NCBI GenBank assembly: GCA_905250025.1
Contig: CAJNOJ010000014.1
Coordinates: 69,624 to 133,623, forward strand
Source: Adineta ricciae
Taxonomy: Eukaryota > Rotifera > Eurotatoria > Adinetida > Adinetidae
Length of the DNA stretch: 64,000 bases
Direction: 5' to 3'
Position 1 is the first letter of the stretch; every line of letters begins with the position of its first letter. A program made the position numbers and the translations under genes. Below are positions 39,401-51,649 of the stretch, piece after piece. A model generated the notes under the pieces. It was not told the origin of the DNA. It did not search any database and saw only the letters and a list, made by a program, of their open reading frames with translations.

Positions 39401-40006
39401 TTTAGAAAAATCAAGCATTTCTCATCGAAAAAACTCGAACTTCTCATTCGTTTACCCGTTCATTGATTCTCTGTGTAACTCATCACTTGAATTATTCACT
39501 TCGGCAAACGTGTTCGACCGTATTGGACTAAATATTTGCATATCAAAATGATACAGATGAATTTGCAAGCGTATCACAGGTTTTTTCTTCACTTTCGACC
39601 AATAACGAAAAATCAAACAACCATCCTTTACAAAAACGAAATAACTTCCTGTTGTATAATGTAAATTTCTAAACATAATTTTGCCCGAAATAAATGATAC
39701 GGAAAACGAATCAAATTTGATATGTGATGCATCTTTGAAATAGAATCGTTGTAATATGTGTGAAAGTACAATGCCTTGTATACGCGAATGGTATAGAATT
39801 ATATAGAGCATCCAGATTATTGTAAAGATGTAAACAATTACAAGCAGTGGAATTTGTTCGCGATGTGATTCAAAATAATCAATAATTTCATTTGAGATCT
39901 CTTCAAGCGTCGAAGGAGTAGTTGTAGTTGAATTCGAATTCACATTCGTCATGTTAAAGGATAGTTTAGAGACTGCTGACGTGGTTGTTCGAATTAACGA
40001 CTGCAT
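24437..40006 (-). CDS. BLTP1: BLTP1/KIAA1109 (tweek) bridge-like lipid transfer protein
   Basis: Giant rod-shaped protein that channels phospholipids between membranes at contact sites. One minus-strand gene of 15.6 kb with some 30-40 small introns; I estimate 4,300-4,500 residues against about 5,000 in human. The N-terminus, from ATG 40006, has a single membrane anchor at residues 52-72 (IPLLVIVYIFTIIWMLYIIL), then QGIVLSHILQRFYF, FDSFSVSFISGKIMFRNLHY and DGCLIFRYWS, matching the KIAA1109 start. Large exons lie at about 35054-36139, 33900-34950, 32706-33650, 31372-32493, 29850-31466, 28890-29615, 25997-27457 and 24816-25941. Between 27500 and 28800 are only small Ser/Arg-rich exons in longer introns. 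The C-terminus ends FGADYILQKLGFHHAR, LTIPKWLQRGIMDP and RFKEMCMK, the conserved family end. A downstream ATG at 39952 is an alternative start. No breaks seen. Confidence 0.93.
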
Positions 40007-41216
40007 TGAATTTAGTTTCTTTTTTTTTCTTTACAAAACCTATGTGTGTTACTAAACTTGTTGCCTTGTTGGAGCCGTTGAAGTGAGGTAACGTTTAATT
40101 GGCAAATTCATGAACCAATACAGTTCGGCACAAGAGCGATCTCTGTCGACAAGTTATGTTGGGTCGCATTTTCAAGACAAGTGGCAAGCTATCTTTATAA
40201 TTCGAATAATTATCATTCATTTATAACGATTTCCGATGGCTTGAGATTTTTTTTTCAGGAAGTCAAGTCACTCGTCATTTCCTTGAAGGAAAATCAGCTC
40301 GAATCGCTTGAGATTTGAAGATTTCGCTGCAAACGTTCAAACACTGAGCTTCATCACATGTTTTCGCGCGAGACCAGATAATCCTATTACTGAGGATGAG
40401 ACACTCACTGCAATAAGAAGCTTGTCAGGCGTCTTTTAATCAATGCTTTTTCAAGTTGAATGCAATCACATGCCGGATTCTTTTTCTTTCATGTTTAATC
40501 TTTACACTTTCGGATTTGTTCCGTTGACGAACAAAATACTATCATTATGTTTGTTCAATCAAAAGAAAACTCAGTGTTATTGATTTCAGAAGAGAAAAAG
40601 AGCACTGTTTTGCGTTTCAGATCTATTTTTATACAGCCAATTTTTACATAGAAATCAATTGAAAATAAAAACACATATTTGCTGATCAGTTATAGTTTTT
40701 TTTTCTTTATCATCCGTATTCCGTTCTCATATGCATACATACACACGCACAGGTAAAGAAGAAAATAACGACACTAGTAAAAAAGTGAGTGAGAGAAGAA
40801 ATATAAGAGAAAAAAAACGTTTTTTTTTGCACACTGAGATACGAGAACCATCAAGGCTTGTCATTGTCATTTTTGCGTAAGAAAACACATAGATAATTGT
40901 TGCTCTCTTCTNAGAAAATAACGACACTAGTAAAAAAGTGAGTGAGAGAAGAAATATAAGAGAAAAAAAACGTTTTTTTTTGCACACTGAGATACGAGAA
41001 CCATCAAGGCTTGTCATTGTCATTTTTGCGTAAGAAAACACATAGATAATTGTTGCTCTCTTCTGACTAGATGCACGGGTAGAGTCAGTATAGACAATCA
41101 AATGTTTGTCTTCGAAATCTTGGCAAACCAGTACCAATCGATATCATAGAATAGTGGAAGAGAAGAGAGAAAGAGCCGAAGCGATATCCCAACGACTAAA
41201 TCCGTTTGGATTCATG
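40007..41216. other. intergenic between BLTP1 start and RGS gene stop, with assembly junction
   Basis: Holds the BLTP1 promoter and the RGS 3' UTR; no gene recognised. About a quarter of it is an exact duplication around a single n. Confidence 0.6.
40760..41064. repeat. 152-bp direct duplication around a single n (likely assembly artefact)
   Basis: 40760-40911 and 40913-41064 read identically and are separated only by n at 40912. This is the expected appearance of two contig ends placed side by side without merging their overlap. Confidence 0.85.
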
Positions 41217-44200
41217 TCAGGATGACTTTGATGATATTTCGGCTGTCGTTCGTCGTTGCACGGGATAAGTTGTACGACGTAACAAGTTTATATATAGCTC
41301 GGATTTCAGAAAACGTTGGTAGGAATCTTTTTCCATTAAACCTTGGATACGTCGTTGAGCACGATCAAATGTTTCCAAAGGTGGATTATCAATATTTGCT
41401 ATAGTTGACATACGAGTCTCAGTGTCAAGATTCACCTGAAAGCAAATGTTTGTGAGAATAGCTTTGGCAAAGTTTTACTCGAATACCTGTTTTGGGGCAC
41501 CAATAGCAATGAAATCCATGTAGATCTTCTTTGCTTTCGCAGAACGTTTCGGTTCTTTGCAAGTTCGAAAATCGTCACACGCAAGCCAGAACTCGAGATT
41601 TTCTTCACTGAATTCTGTTCGTAGAAATGCACGAAATAACGCTTGGCCATCTAAAACAGCGCTTAAGTAACGATACTCATAAACAAAGATGAAAATGTTT
41701 ACATCGATGTCGAAGAAGTGCATCGAATGATTCTTCCCATAGTTGAACATCTTCTCGTGATGGTATGAGACTTTTTTCGGATAGAGTGGCTTCAGTGGTA
41801 CGACGTCGAATCAAATTAGCCGCACGTGATTTGAAATCTTTTGCTCTAGAGAAGAGTATACAATCAATCATCAATTCATAGACAAAAACCATGTCTTATT
41901 TCCATACATTATTGCTGCTTTAGATTTCTTCTTTTTTGTCATATCTGTCGTTGATGAATTACTTATTGCAGATACACGATTGTTTGAATCGTCGTCTTCA
42001 CTAACGTATATTGCGAGTTCCTGAAAAAGAAACAAACAAATAACTTAGATGCATGAATATGTATATATCATTCGTCGTTACTTTTTCTACTCAAGTTTTA
42101 CTTCATCATCTATATACATCAATGGGAAGAAGAAGAAGTAGAAGATGCTCGTCTAAACAATCTGTAGTGATCGATATAGTCTATTGCGTTTCTTCTCTCA
42201 CATCTATTAGATTTTTTTATAGCCATCTGGCGGAGAAAGAGAAAATGTGAGAGCGAAACGTTGAACATACATACACTTAAACATATGCATCGACGTCATT
42301 ACTAGTCTCTGTATTTCTTTTTTGCCTATCATATGTAATAAGACTCGTATGACGTCACTGTACTGTTCATCTATTCTGAGTTTCCTTTCTTCTTCTTCTT
42401 CTTCTTTTTTTCCTATCTGACTGTTTCTATCAATGTCTGTACATGTTCATCTCTGCTCATGGTTCGGACGAGAAGAGGAAGAATATCTAGACAGTACAAA
42501 TGTCTTGTACGTTTTGCTTTCGGCTTAGCGCGCGATTCTCAAAGGCTCATTGTCGATTCGTTCCTCGCCGAAGTAGGATACAAAGAAAATCTACATTCAC
42601 ACAATGAAATTGAACAGATAATAGGAGGAAATGAGTATACTTTTCTATCGATCACAAAATAATTCTTGCCAAATAAAAGAATTTCTTCCTGACTTAACCG
42701 TAAACAAGAGAATAATAGATTTCTTGTTTTCCATCAACAACTACATGAATACATTTTATCTTTCTCTTGTAAAGTCATGATTCGAAAGCAAATGAATCAG
42801 AGTGAATTACTTGTCAAATAGAACTGCAATCATCAATACTTAAGCAAAATATCGATGTCATAAATAATCATACTTGACAATTTCATCTCGATGGAGAAAA
42901 AAATTAGACATACGGTACTTAAGCGGATGTTTTCTCACGAATTCATATTTACTCAATGACTCAAATTAAAAAAGCTAGAATGATCGCGTATCTTGAAATA
43001 CTGTGAATAAGAGCTGAGAAAAGAAACTGACAAATAATTCATCTTAAATTCATTTCTCTTCTTTTTTGTCACGAATAGGCATAGTAGAAGAAGAATGAAT
43101 GTTTATTAGAACAAAAGCAAAAATGTCGACTATAAACATGATTTCTTCTTTTCATCTCAAGAACTGGATAAGAAACCTTAGAATCAGTTTCTTGTTATCT
43201 TTATGAGTTGTTCAAACAGATTAATTTACAAGAAAAACAACACGAAACATCGATGCCGACAAGAAAACTAATGCATCAAGTGTCAAGAACTTGACTTTCG
43301 TATAGATTACCTTCTGTCGATGTAGAACATCATCAGGACTACGTGAACGTACATGTTGCAAAGGTTTAAGCTGATTGATTGTCGTTGCTGAACGCGCGCG
43401 ATAGAAAGGTAATAGGGAGGACATAAGAATGTTTCAACGTGTTCCCAGCACACAATATGAGACAGAAAGTGCGAATATGTTCACACAAAAAGAAAAACGT
43501 CGACCTGCGACGATAATTGTCTCTCGTATTCAATTCTTAACTATTGATCATTTATGCGGTGTATGTGTAGCTGTTGGAGTATGAAAATGACGGCGACTAC
43601 GACGGCAACGTCAGAGACGAAGAAAAAAAGAAGTACCACCACCACTATATTGCTGAAGACTAGACGTTCGCTCGCACTCGCATGCATAAAAAAAAAGAAC
43701 AACAACAACAAACGGCATGCTTCACTCCGTTCTCTCGTTCTTCCTGTGATGCGAATTAAAAAGTTATGGGGGTGTGCGATTAGATGAAAACTCGATGAGA
43801 AGTAAGCAAAACGGAATAGAAAGCGAAAAGAAAAGGAAAGGAAAGGAAAGGAAAGTCGAGTTGTTTGAGTAAGAAGAGAGTGATCTCTGAGGAAGTTGAC
43901 ACATGTAATCGATTGATACGTTTTGTCAATATGAAAAATGAAGAAAGAGAGAAGCGCAGGGATAAAATACATGCACCAAACTCAACATAGAAGAACGTCG
44001 CAATAGTTTATAATGATTATCATCATTGTGTTGTTTTCTTCGTTCTTTTCTTTTTCTCTCTTCTCTTGTTGTTTGCCCTAAGGCAATAAGCAACAAAAAA
44101 AAAACTACTACATCATTTAAGGGACCGGAAATGGGATACCATAGTCTCAATTGAAAACAATCTAAGAATGAAGCGGCATAACTTGACAGTCATAACATGA

Positions 44201-47200
44201 TTCTTATCAATGCCATCTTCTCTTTCCGTCAGATATTCTAAAACATGACTTGAAATGGATTCCAAGAGATTATATGTAGATCTCCTGGTAATCAAATTCA
44301 ACAGAAAACAATATGTATTTCATTTTCATCGAACTGGATGACTTTTTCCGTTTTCATAACCAGAAACGATCGATTAAAAACAATTGAAATATTTTAACTA
44401 ATGATATCTGTCTATCAATCAGATTTGTGACATCAATAATGGGACAATAACATAGTCTTGAAGGTTACCAGCAATGATCTGACAGAATGTCATGTGGAGA
44501 AGAAAAATTTGCTTACCGGTCTTATTTGACTAGTTGCTGCTGTTGTTTGCAGTTGATGTGACGATGACGATGATGATGATGATGCCTGTTCGGTTGGTGT
44601 TGTTGTCACTTCACTTTTACTACGAGGTAAAGCTCTTTGTTGGACGTCGAGCCAATTTTCGAACGTCTTTTTACGCATCTCAGGCGACGGATTCGATTGC
44701 CTTACGTGAGACAATGTTAAATATTGTTCATATAGTGCTAGCTCTTCAGAATCATCGATACTTGATGTTCCACTTATTGAAAACTCAGGTGCACTTGATG
44801 CTGTGCTCGTCGTCATGATCGATGATGACGAAAACATCGGTAAAGTAGTTAATAATGGAGTTTTGAGAAACGATAAAGATGATGTCGATGATGGGACTGA
44901 TTCAAGCGAAGAATCAAACTGTGACGAATGTTTCGTTATCGAGGCTTGTTGAACAGTCACTTTAACGCGTGGTGTGACTGGCACTGGCGAAAGAGTCGGG
45001 GGAATCGATGTTGAAGATGTATTCGAGTTCGATGTCGAAGATTTCGGAGTTAGATTACATTTGATCACATAATGTGATGACTGAGGTGTGGTTTTGGCCG
45101 GTGTTGACGGTAGACCATAGAGTGAATCAGTTGAGTTTTCTTCGCATCCAAACGATCGAGATATTTCGGAAAAAGCACCGGAGCTTGATGCATTGGAATC
45201 TTTTCGAGGTAGCAATGTAGATGAGGACAGTAGTTTACCATCGATGAAAGGTGGAATCAGAGTCGATGTCGTTACCATCGCACTATTGCCGTCACTTGAT
45301 AGAGTTACGGAATGGGGATTCGGCGCCGTCGTTGTGTCGATCGCTTTGGACGTAGATGGTAGTAGAGAAGACACTAGATCCGATGGACTTGTGCGCGGTG
45401 AACGGACACTTTTACTTGTACTATCGTGATCAGTTTGAACACCCTAATAGCACATAAACATAAGTGAATAAAGTAAATCTGACTCGTGAAAAAAAGAATA
45501 GCAATGCACGCGTGTCTCTTGTGTACGCACTTTGTCTCCTATGAAGATACGATTATATTAGAAAGGAAAACGAATGCAATAGTTTGACGTCATAGTTCTG
45601 TTCTGTTTCTTGCATTGATGATTATTGGCTAAAAAGCAACTATCTCTTCATTCAGTAATCGAATACAGACTAAGCACTCGCGCGGTCGTATGTATATAAT
45701 CTATGTTGTCTTTTCTTAGATGCGCTCATTCTCTTTTCTCAGCGACGTCATCGTCGACCGTGCGACGGACAATCGACGTCACATGTAAACCCATCAATGT
45801 AAAGAAATCAAACCATTTGCTTACATACATACATACATATATGTATATAAAGATATATTAACGTGCACCAGAACGAGCGAACAAGGTCTCTCGTTTCCTT
45901 TTCCGTTAGTTCTAGCCGTCCTACATCGAGAGTGACGTCAATAAGAAATCGTTACATGTTGTTCCACAGATGACGTAAAGTTCTAATAATAATTACAGCA
46001 CAAGCTTTCCTCATCAATAAAATACCAGCGACAGATAACACACACATGAACAAATTTACACTGCGCATACTTAAGGAATCATCATAGTGAGAAAGCACAA
46101 GTGAAATTAAAATTGACATACACTAACGAACAGATGCCAAGCTATGCTTAACATTCTATTCAATTGAATAAATTGTAAGGAGAGTATGGTGTTCAGGGTG
46201 AGGGTGGGTGTGATTTACCTTTGCTTGTTAGTTTTGTTTTTCTCGGACGCAGGTTGATTTTGATTATCCGTATTACATTCTTAACATTAGTCGGATCGAA
46301 AGAAGTTCTGTGCTACTTTTAATTTATCTAAGCTGATGATAGAAAATAGGATCATCTAGATTTCGAAGGAAAGACACTATGTAATGCTGAGCTTGCGAAA
46401 AAAAGAGGGGAGAAAAGTTTTCCTGAGCGTTAGAACAACAATAACAGAAATATTCCTTTAGTTAGTTCAGGAATTAACAGACGGGCTAATGATAGCATGA
46501 AAGACATAGTCTGCTAGAAAGATTCGAGAAGAACTCTACCTTTAGGCATTATGTCTGATTAGAATGACCTTGTAGTTTAGCATTGATGAATTTGGGATTC
46601 AGTTATTAGAACACCAAGAGAATACCGACCGAGAAAAAAAAACAGGAAAAAAGAAAGAAAATATGCATATGTGAGATTTGATACTCTCCTTTGCGCTAAT
46701 AATAATCATAGACAGACGTTATCTTGGGAGAACATTTCAAAAATAAGCGTCTGATCTGTATATGTACTATAATTATTGATGACGTAGGCATCAACTAATG
46801 ACATTTCCACACAATTGCATTTACGTGTTCGATGGATTCCACCAGAAATCCTCTTTGTCACTACGGAGTAAAGTAATGTAAAAATAACAAAGACACAGCA
46901 CACGTAGATCTCGAAATTGATTCTCAGGTCTCGTTAACATCGGCAAAAACAAAGCGCTTTGTTTCGGATATTGTTTTAATTAAAATAATAGAATGCGATC
47001 GATGAAAGACGTTTTCTTTTCTTGCATGCGCTCGACGAGCATAATTTATAGCCTAACTCGAAAATATAATATTCAGGTTGCTTATTGGCACTATCTCCTC
47101 GATTTTCTCCGACAATTTAGCAACGATTCATCGAAGACCGAAGACGGAAATACTAGAAATACACTTGAGAACATGTCAATGTAACTTTTTCGATTAGCAG

Positions 47201-48111
47201 AGATTTTTTTTCCGGAGATAAAACTCTCAAATGTGTGTACTCATTTGAACACCTACTTGTGTGGGATGAATAGTTTCTTGTCGAGAAATGTTCAGATGAT
47301 AATAATCGTGATTACATGCGTATTGACACCTTAGTTCGTTCCTACTCGAGATTCGCTGGCAAATGAATAGAAATCGCATTCTTTTTTCTTTTAAATCGAT
47401 ACTTACAAATACCATCATTTTCTTCTTAATTCCATCAATCGCGTACTCAACATCGCTAATGACAAAATAAGAGACAGAAAAATCTCCTATTCTACGCACA
47501 TATGCATCGATGTATAGAGATGTATTGCATATTTTCAAAAATTGCTAATCAGATAGTATTGATAATTATCAATGATGCCTTCGAATGTGGGCAAGATAAA
47601 AGAATTGACCCATATGTCTATGGAATATCATTGGAAGATGAAGAAAAGATCTCTAACGAGTTTTGATCAGATAATGAGCATACACCAGTTGGACAGATTG
47701 ATCAGGAGACGGTTAGAATCAAGGAGTGCAAGTTTTTCTTGCGGATGCGCATGATTTGACCTTGTCACGTTCTATATGCGTAGATGAATGCATAAAAAAA
47801 AGTCTCGAAGATATGACGCACATCCTCGCTTATTCTCTTTTAGATCACTATGCTATTCTCTCGCGATTTCCGGGTATATGTTGTTCACTCGAGTGAAATC
47901 AACGATAGAACAAACAAGCACGTCAGCAGTTAATCCGAAGGTTTCCAGTTAATACTATTAGAAACGAGTTTTGATTACTTACGGAATCTTCTCCTGTGGA
48001 TGTTTCACGTCGTTTATGATTCATTGTAAAATTTGATGACACCATGGGATGATAATTTGTAGTAGATGCTGATGTTGTCGCATTTTTCTTACTGATTATA
48101 TGTGTTGTCAT
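41217..48111 (-). CDS. RGS-domain G-protein regulator with long Ser-rich N-terminus
   Basis: GTPase-activating protein for heterotrimeric G alpha subunits. Exons include 47983-48111, 44517-45443 and 41908-42020, then three more to the stop at 41217; the introns of about 2.5 kb each are long for this window. All listed junctions are in phase. The first about 350 residues are Ser/Thr-rich and low complexity with no domain I know. The RGS box is canonical and complete: [85 protein letters not shown] and [10 protein letters not shown]. The key Asn of EEN and the LDTETR motif are present, so it should be active. Start at 48111 is the first ATG of exon 1. It resembles R4-class RGS boxes, but the long N-terminus prevents a firm orthologue. 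Confidence 0.87.
42350..42357. promoter_or_regulatory. CRE-like palindrome in RGS intron
   Basis: TGACGTCA, with a second GACGTCA at 42292-42298. Both lie in the intron between the alternative first exon (43311-43424) and the common exon ending at 42020, thus downstream of that start. Confidence 0.35.
42387..42407. repeat. TTC microsatellite
   Basis: TTC-type trinucleotide tract in an RGS intron. Confidence 0.7.
43311..43424 (-). CDS. alternative first coding exon of the RGS gene
   Basis: ATG at 43424 opens 38 codons ([19 protein letters not shown]...) ending at a GTAATC donor in phase 0, exactly matching the phase of the acceptor at 42020. There is no acceptor AG just upstream, and an in-frame TGA precedes the ATG, so it reads as a separate first exon. 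The short isoform would lack the Ser-rich region encoded by 44517-45443. Confidence 0.55.
43834..43855. repeat. GGAAA pentanucleotide tract
   Basis: Four to five tandem GGAAA units in an RGS intron. Confidence 0.7.
45585..45978. promoter_or_regulatory. cluster of five CRE-like sites
   Basis: TGACGTCA at 45585-45592 and 45933-45940, GACGTCA at 45744-45750 and 45775-45781, and TGACGTAA at 45971-45978. They lie 140-535 bp upstream (in gene direction) of the RGS exon that begins at 45443. The arrangement suggests an internal CREB/ATF-responsive promoter or enhancer. Function is inferred. Confidence 0.5.
45822..45838. repeat. TACA tetranucleotide tract
   Basis: Tandem TACA units followed by a TATATG run, close to the CRE cluster. 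Confidence 0.65.
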
Positions 48112-51100
48112 CTTTTCCAATTGATTTGCTCATGAAATAATCTTATTTCGCTTTATTCCATCTTCCTTTTCATGCAATGCACGTCAAGAACATTCTAAAC
48201 ATTTCCAAATTTCATCAATTGTTGTCGCGAGGTTTTTTTTTCAAATCTGCAAACACGAAAACAAAAATAAAGAACAGCAATCAAAGCTATTTTTCTAAGC
48301 TCACGCCTACAAACCTTATAGGTATAAAACTCAAAGAATTAAATACGTAGGTGGGTAATTTTATCTTCAGACTCTAACACATTGTACTCGATCCTAGAAC
48401 ATACTCGCTTTGTATTGATATCCTCCTACGCTGTTTTGTTTAGTAAGTCAGGTTATTAATTTCACTTGCAACGATGTATCTAAATCATAATAAACGCAGA
48501 TGTGTAATGAAGAATGTACTGGTGCATTCTAATAGAATTCAACTAACGATGTGATTCCTGTTAGCGAGAACTTTTTTTTCTCGAATAGTTTTGCGGGCAT
48601 GTATGAGCCTTCTGTTTCCGTTGTACCTGAACAGTCTCTTGAAAAACATGTTGAAGAGAAAAACTGAAAATTTCTTTTCTCAAACAAATGCAAACATCCG
48701 GTTACCGTTCTTCTCTGTAAATGCGACTCATTAGAGCAGGCTTAGATGATCGTTACAGTGGCGAGCCTGAACTAGCGACGTTTTTTTTTTCTATATAATT
48801 TCATATAAAATAGTGTTAGAAAAGAGAAAAAAGAAAGAAATCAAAAGAATGCCGAAGAGATTTTCGGAATCTATTTTCTATTTTTATTCTCGGTCGACTA
48901 ATGCACTCAGTGAATCGTTAACTGAAACAACAAGGCTAACATTAGATGTATAATTTAACATACTCCTATTATTTTTATTATTCTGTTTTACAAAGGACAG
49001 AAAAAGAAGTCAAACTTACTACAGTCACTATGCGGTGCTATACTCAGAAGTGTGTGTTCATTTGGCAACGAGCAAAACACAATGCGTTCCAAAAACAAAC
49101 TTTTTTCTATGACGTTATACTCTTCACATTTTTATATACATTAGATTGTCGTCGAATCACTAAATATCATATCGCTATTTCTTCTTTTGTGCAAAAGAAA
49201 AGAATAGAACGACGCGCAAGCTGCGCACGTCAATGCGCGCATTTATATGAAAATAACACAATAGGTTTTTGTACACCCACTATGATATGACACGATTAAC
49301 AAGCGACTCTATCTGATTATAACGAAGCGAGCTTTTTTTTTGCCCAACGCTTTCAGAGTTGAATAGCTAATCATGTAAACAGGAAGATTAATTATCATAA
49401 AAGCACAAAATTTTCAGATTAGAAAAAAACAATTTTCCGATGTGCCAAGGTTCTTCTCATTTTCGATTGATGATATAAAAGAAAGTGACGCAATGGGTAC
49501 GAGTTTTCAACATAAGAGTCAACATCCTTCTCAATAACACTCAGCTTCATTGCCTGTAGAGATTCATTAAACTACCGAATAGTCATATTTCCGGGCTTTA
49601 TTAGTAATTATGTAAATTTCCGAACTCGTCTATCGAATTCATGTTGATTTCCTTCAATGACGCATGAGTTCCAGTGCAAAGTGCTCATTTCACACATGAA
49701 TGTTCTCCGAGGCATATATTCACCAATCTCATGATCTTCTCAGTTGAACTACTCACATGATCTTGATATTTTTGCATGATTTAATCGATTAAATCACTCT
49801 CTTGATGAGCAAATGGGAGGTGGTCAAAGGTTAGAGCAAAACGAATTCTGACTAGACAGTTCTACCTTACCGTAGAATTTATGCGTCATTGAATGAAGTG
49901 CTAATGTGTAAGAAAAGGGAAGCATAAAACCAAATTTGCCGAGAAAAATCTTAAACGAGACAAAATATTGTCGATGCAATCGACCATAAATGTTATCTGT
50001 AAAAGTATGAAAGAGGAAAAAACTACTCGTTTATTGCTTAATTTCTCTCTCTCCCTCTCTTTTCTTCTCGTCATTTTGTAGGTAGATGTGTGCGTAAGCT
50101 TAAGAAGAAAGAGGAAATTTCAGGTGATGCTCTTGTCGATGCATTTCCTCGAACAGATCACGTGAGGTGTCCAAAAGACAATGATCGGTGTCAAAGATCT
50201 TTCTCAACCGTCTTGGCCTTAGGGTGCTCATAATTAGTTGTGAGAATAAACATCAAGACGATAGTAAAACTATACATAGTAGAAATGGCCTAAATGTTTA
50301 TAGGACGTCAGAGAAGAACTGCTGTCAGATGATGAGTTAAGCAGAAATTATTAAATATAAACATAATGTATTTTTTATTTGACAAAGAGTTTTATTTTAT
50401 CATGAAAGGAGAATTAGAGTAATCGTTTTGGATAGAAAAGAAAATGAGTATTTGCCAGTTATTCTGCTGATTAGCTTTTTTAATCTAAATGTAACTACGC
50501 TGCTCTCAGAATTAATCCGGGAATATTGAGTTCAAGGTCAATTTGAAACCGGTTCGATGCTGCTTATCATACACGAGAATAAATTTGTCGTTAATGATCC
50601 TATTCATATTCAAGTGATGTGATAAAAAGCAGAGAACACATCTAAAAAAAGACATACAAGATATTAATGATTGATACGAACAAATAATTCATCGTTATAC
50701 CTCAATAAAATAAAATGTATGATAATTGTCGATCAATTATGTGTGAAGCGTGAAAACGAACATCTCTTCTTCTATTTGCATGTCTGTTAGATATGCCTTT
50801 TATCTTTCTACCTGATATATTGAAGAGATCAGCTGAAAACATGTCTTTTCAATACTTTATATAATCAGGTTTACAAATTTGTCATGCTCTGCCATCGAGG
50901 ACACTGACGCGCACAGGATAAAGCGTTTACAATATAGTTCTTGGAAAAACGTCTGAGTAGGAAATGTATTTTGAAGATACTTTCCACTGAGATGAAAATG
51001 AACTGAAGGTGTTCGAGGTGTGATATTTTTACATTTAATTGAGATATCATGTAGAATATGCTAGTTTGCGGGGAACGGACTGCATTAAATATGATATGTT

Positions 51101-51649
51101 AATTCATTATATACTTGTTGTTTGAAAGTGCTTCGTGGGAAAGTACTCGATTTACAAAGTGGTAACACAGACATTTATGAAAATGTTTAATAATTTGAAG
51201 AAACATGTCGGGGTTATGCATCGGAACCGTATAAGAGTATTAGGATTTAGAAAAGATTTATTTTGTTCCGAGATTGAAAGAATGAATAAAATATAAGCTC
51301 AAAGTACAAGAAAAGAATGGATATTATATACTATTCGTATCCTTGCTATGCAGTAGATGTAGCAGCTAGCATAATAAACAGAATTATTCTTTACCATAAA
51401 CTGAAATCATTATTTATTAAAGTAGTAGATAAATCATGTGTAATATCTCGTAAATATTTGCAAGAAATTTATCCATCCAGTCTGGTGAATGATAGACACA
51501 CACGCGAATACATCATTCAATCAGAGAAAATATGTAAACATGTGAAGAAACATTTCATCTATTGTTCTTTCGCTCCCCTGTGGAAAAAAGATACATTTTC
51601 GAAAATGGAAAAACGAATAATCCGCGCTTATAAAGGCAGCCATGTCTTT
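48112..51649. other. gene-poor intergenic region
   Basis: No exon with recognisable similarity over 3.5 kb. It should include the RGS promoter just above 48112. The 112-codon plus ORF at 51317-51655 and the 114-codon plus ORF at 48946-49290 are AT-rich and featureless. Confidence 0.5.

Noticed and set aside
40727..41137. 136-codon ORF with internal repeat
   Set aside because: Runs through the n junction and its 152-bp duplicate; the repeat is the assembly artefact.
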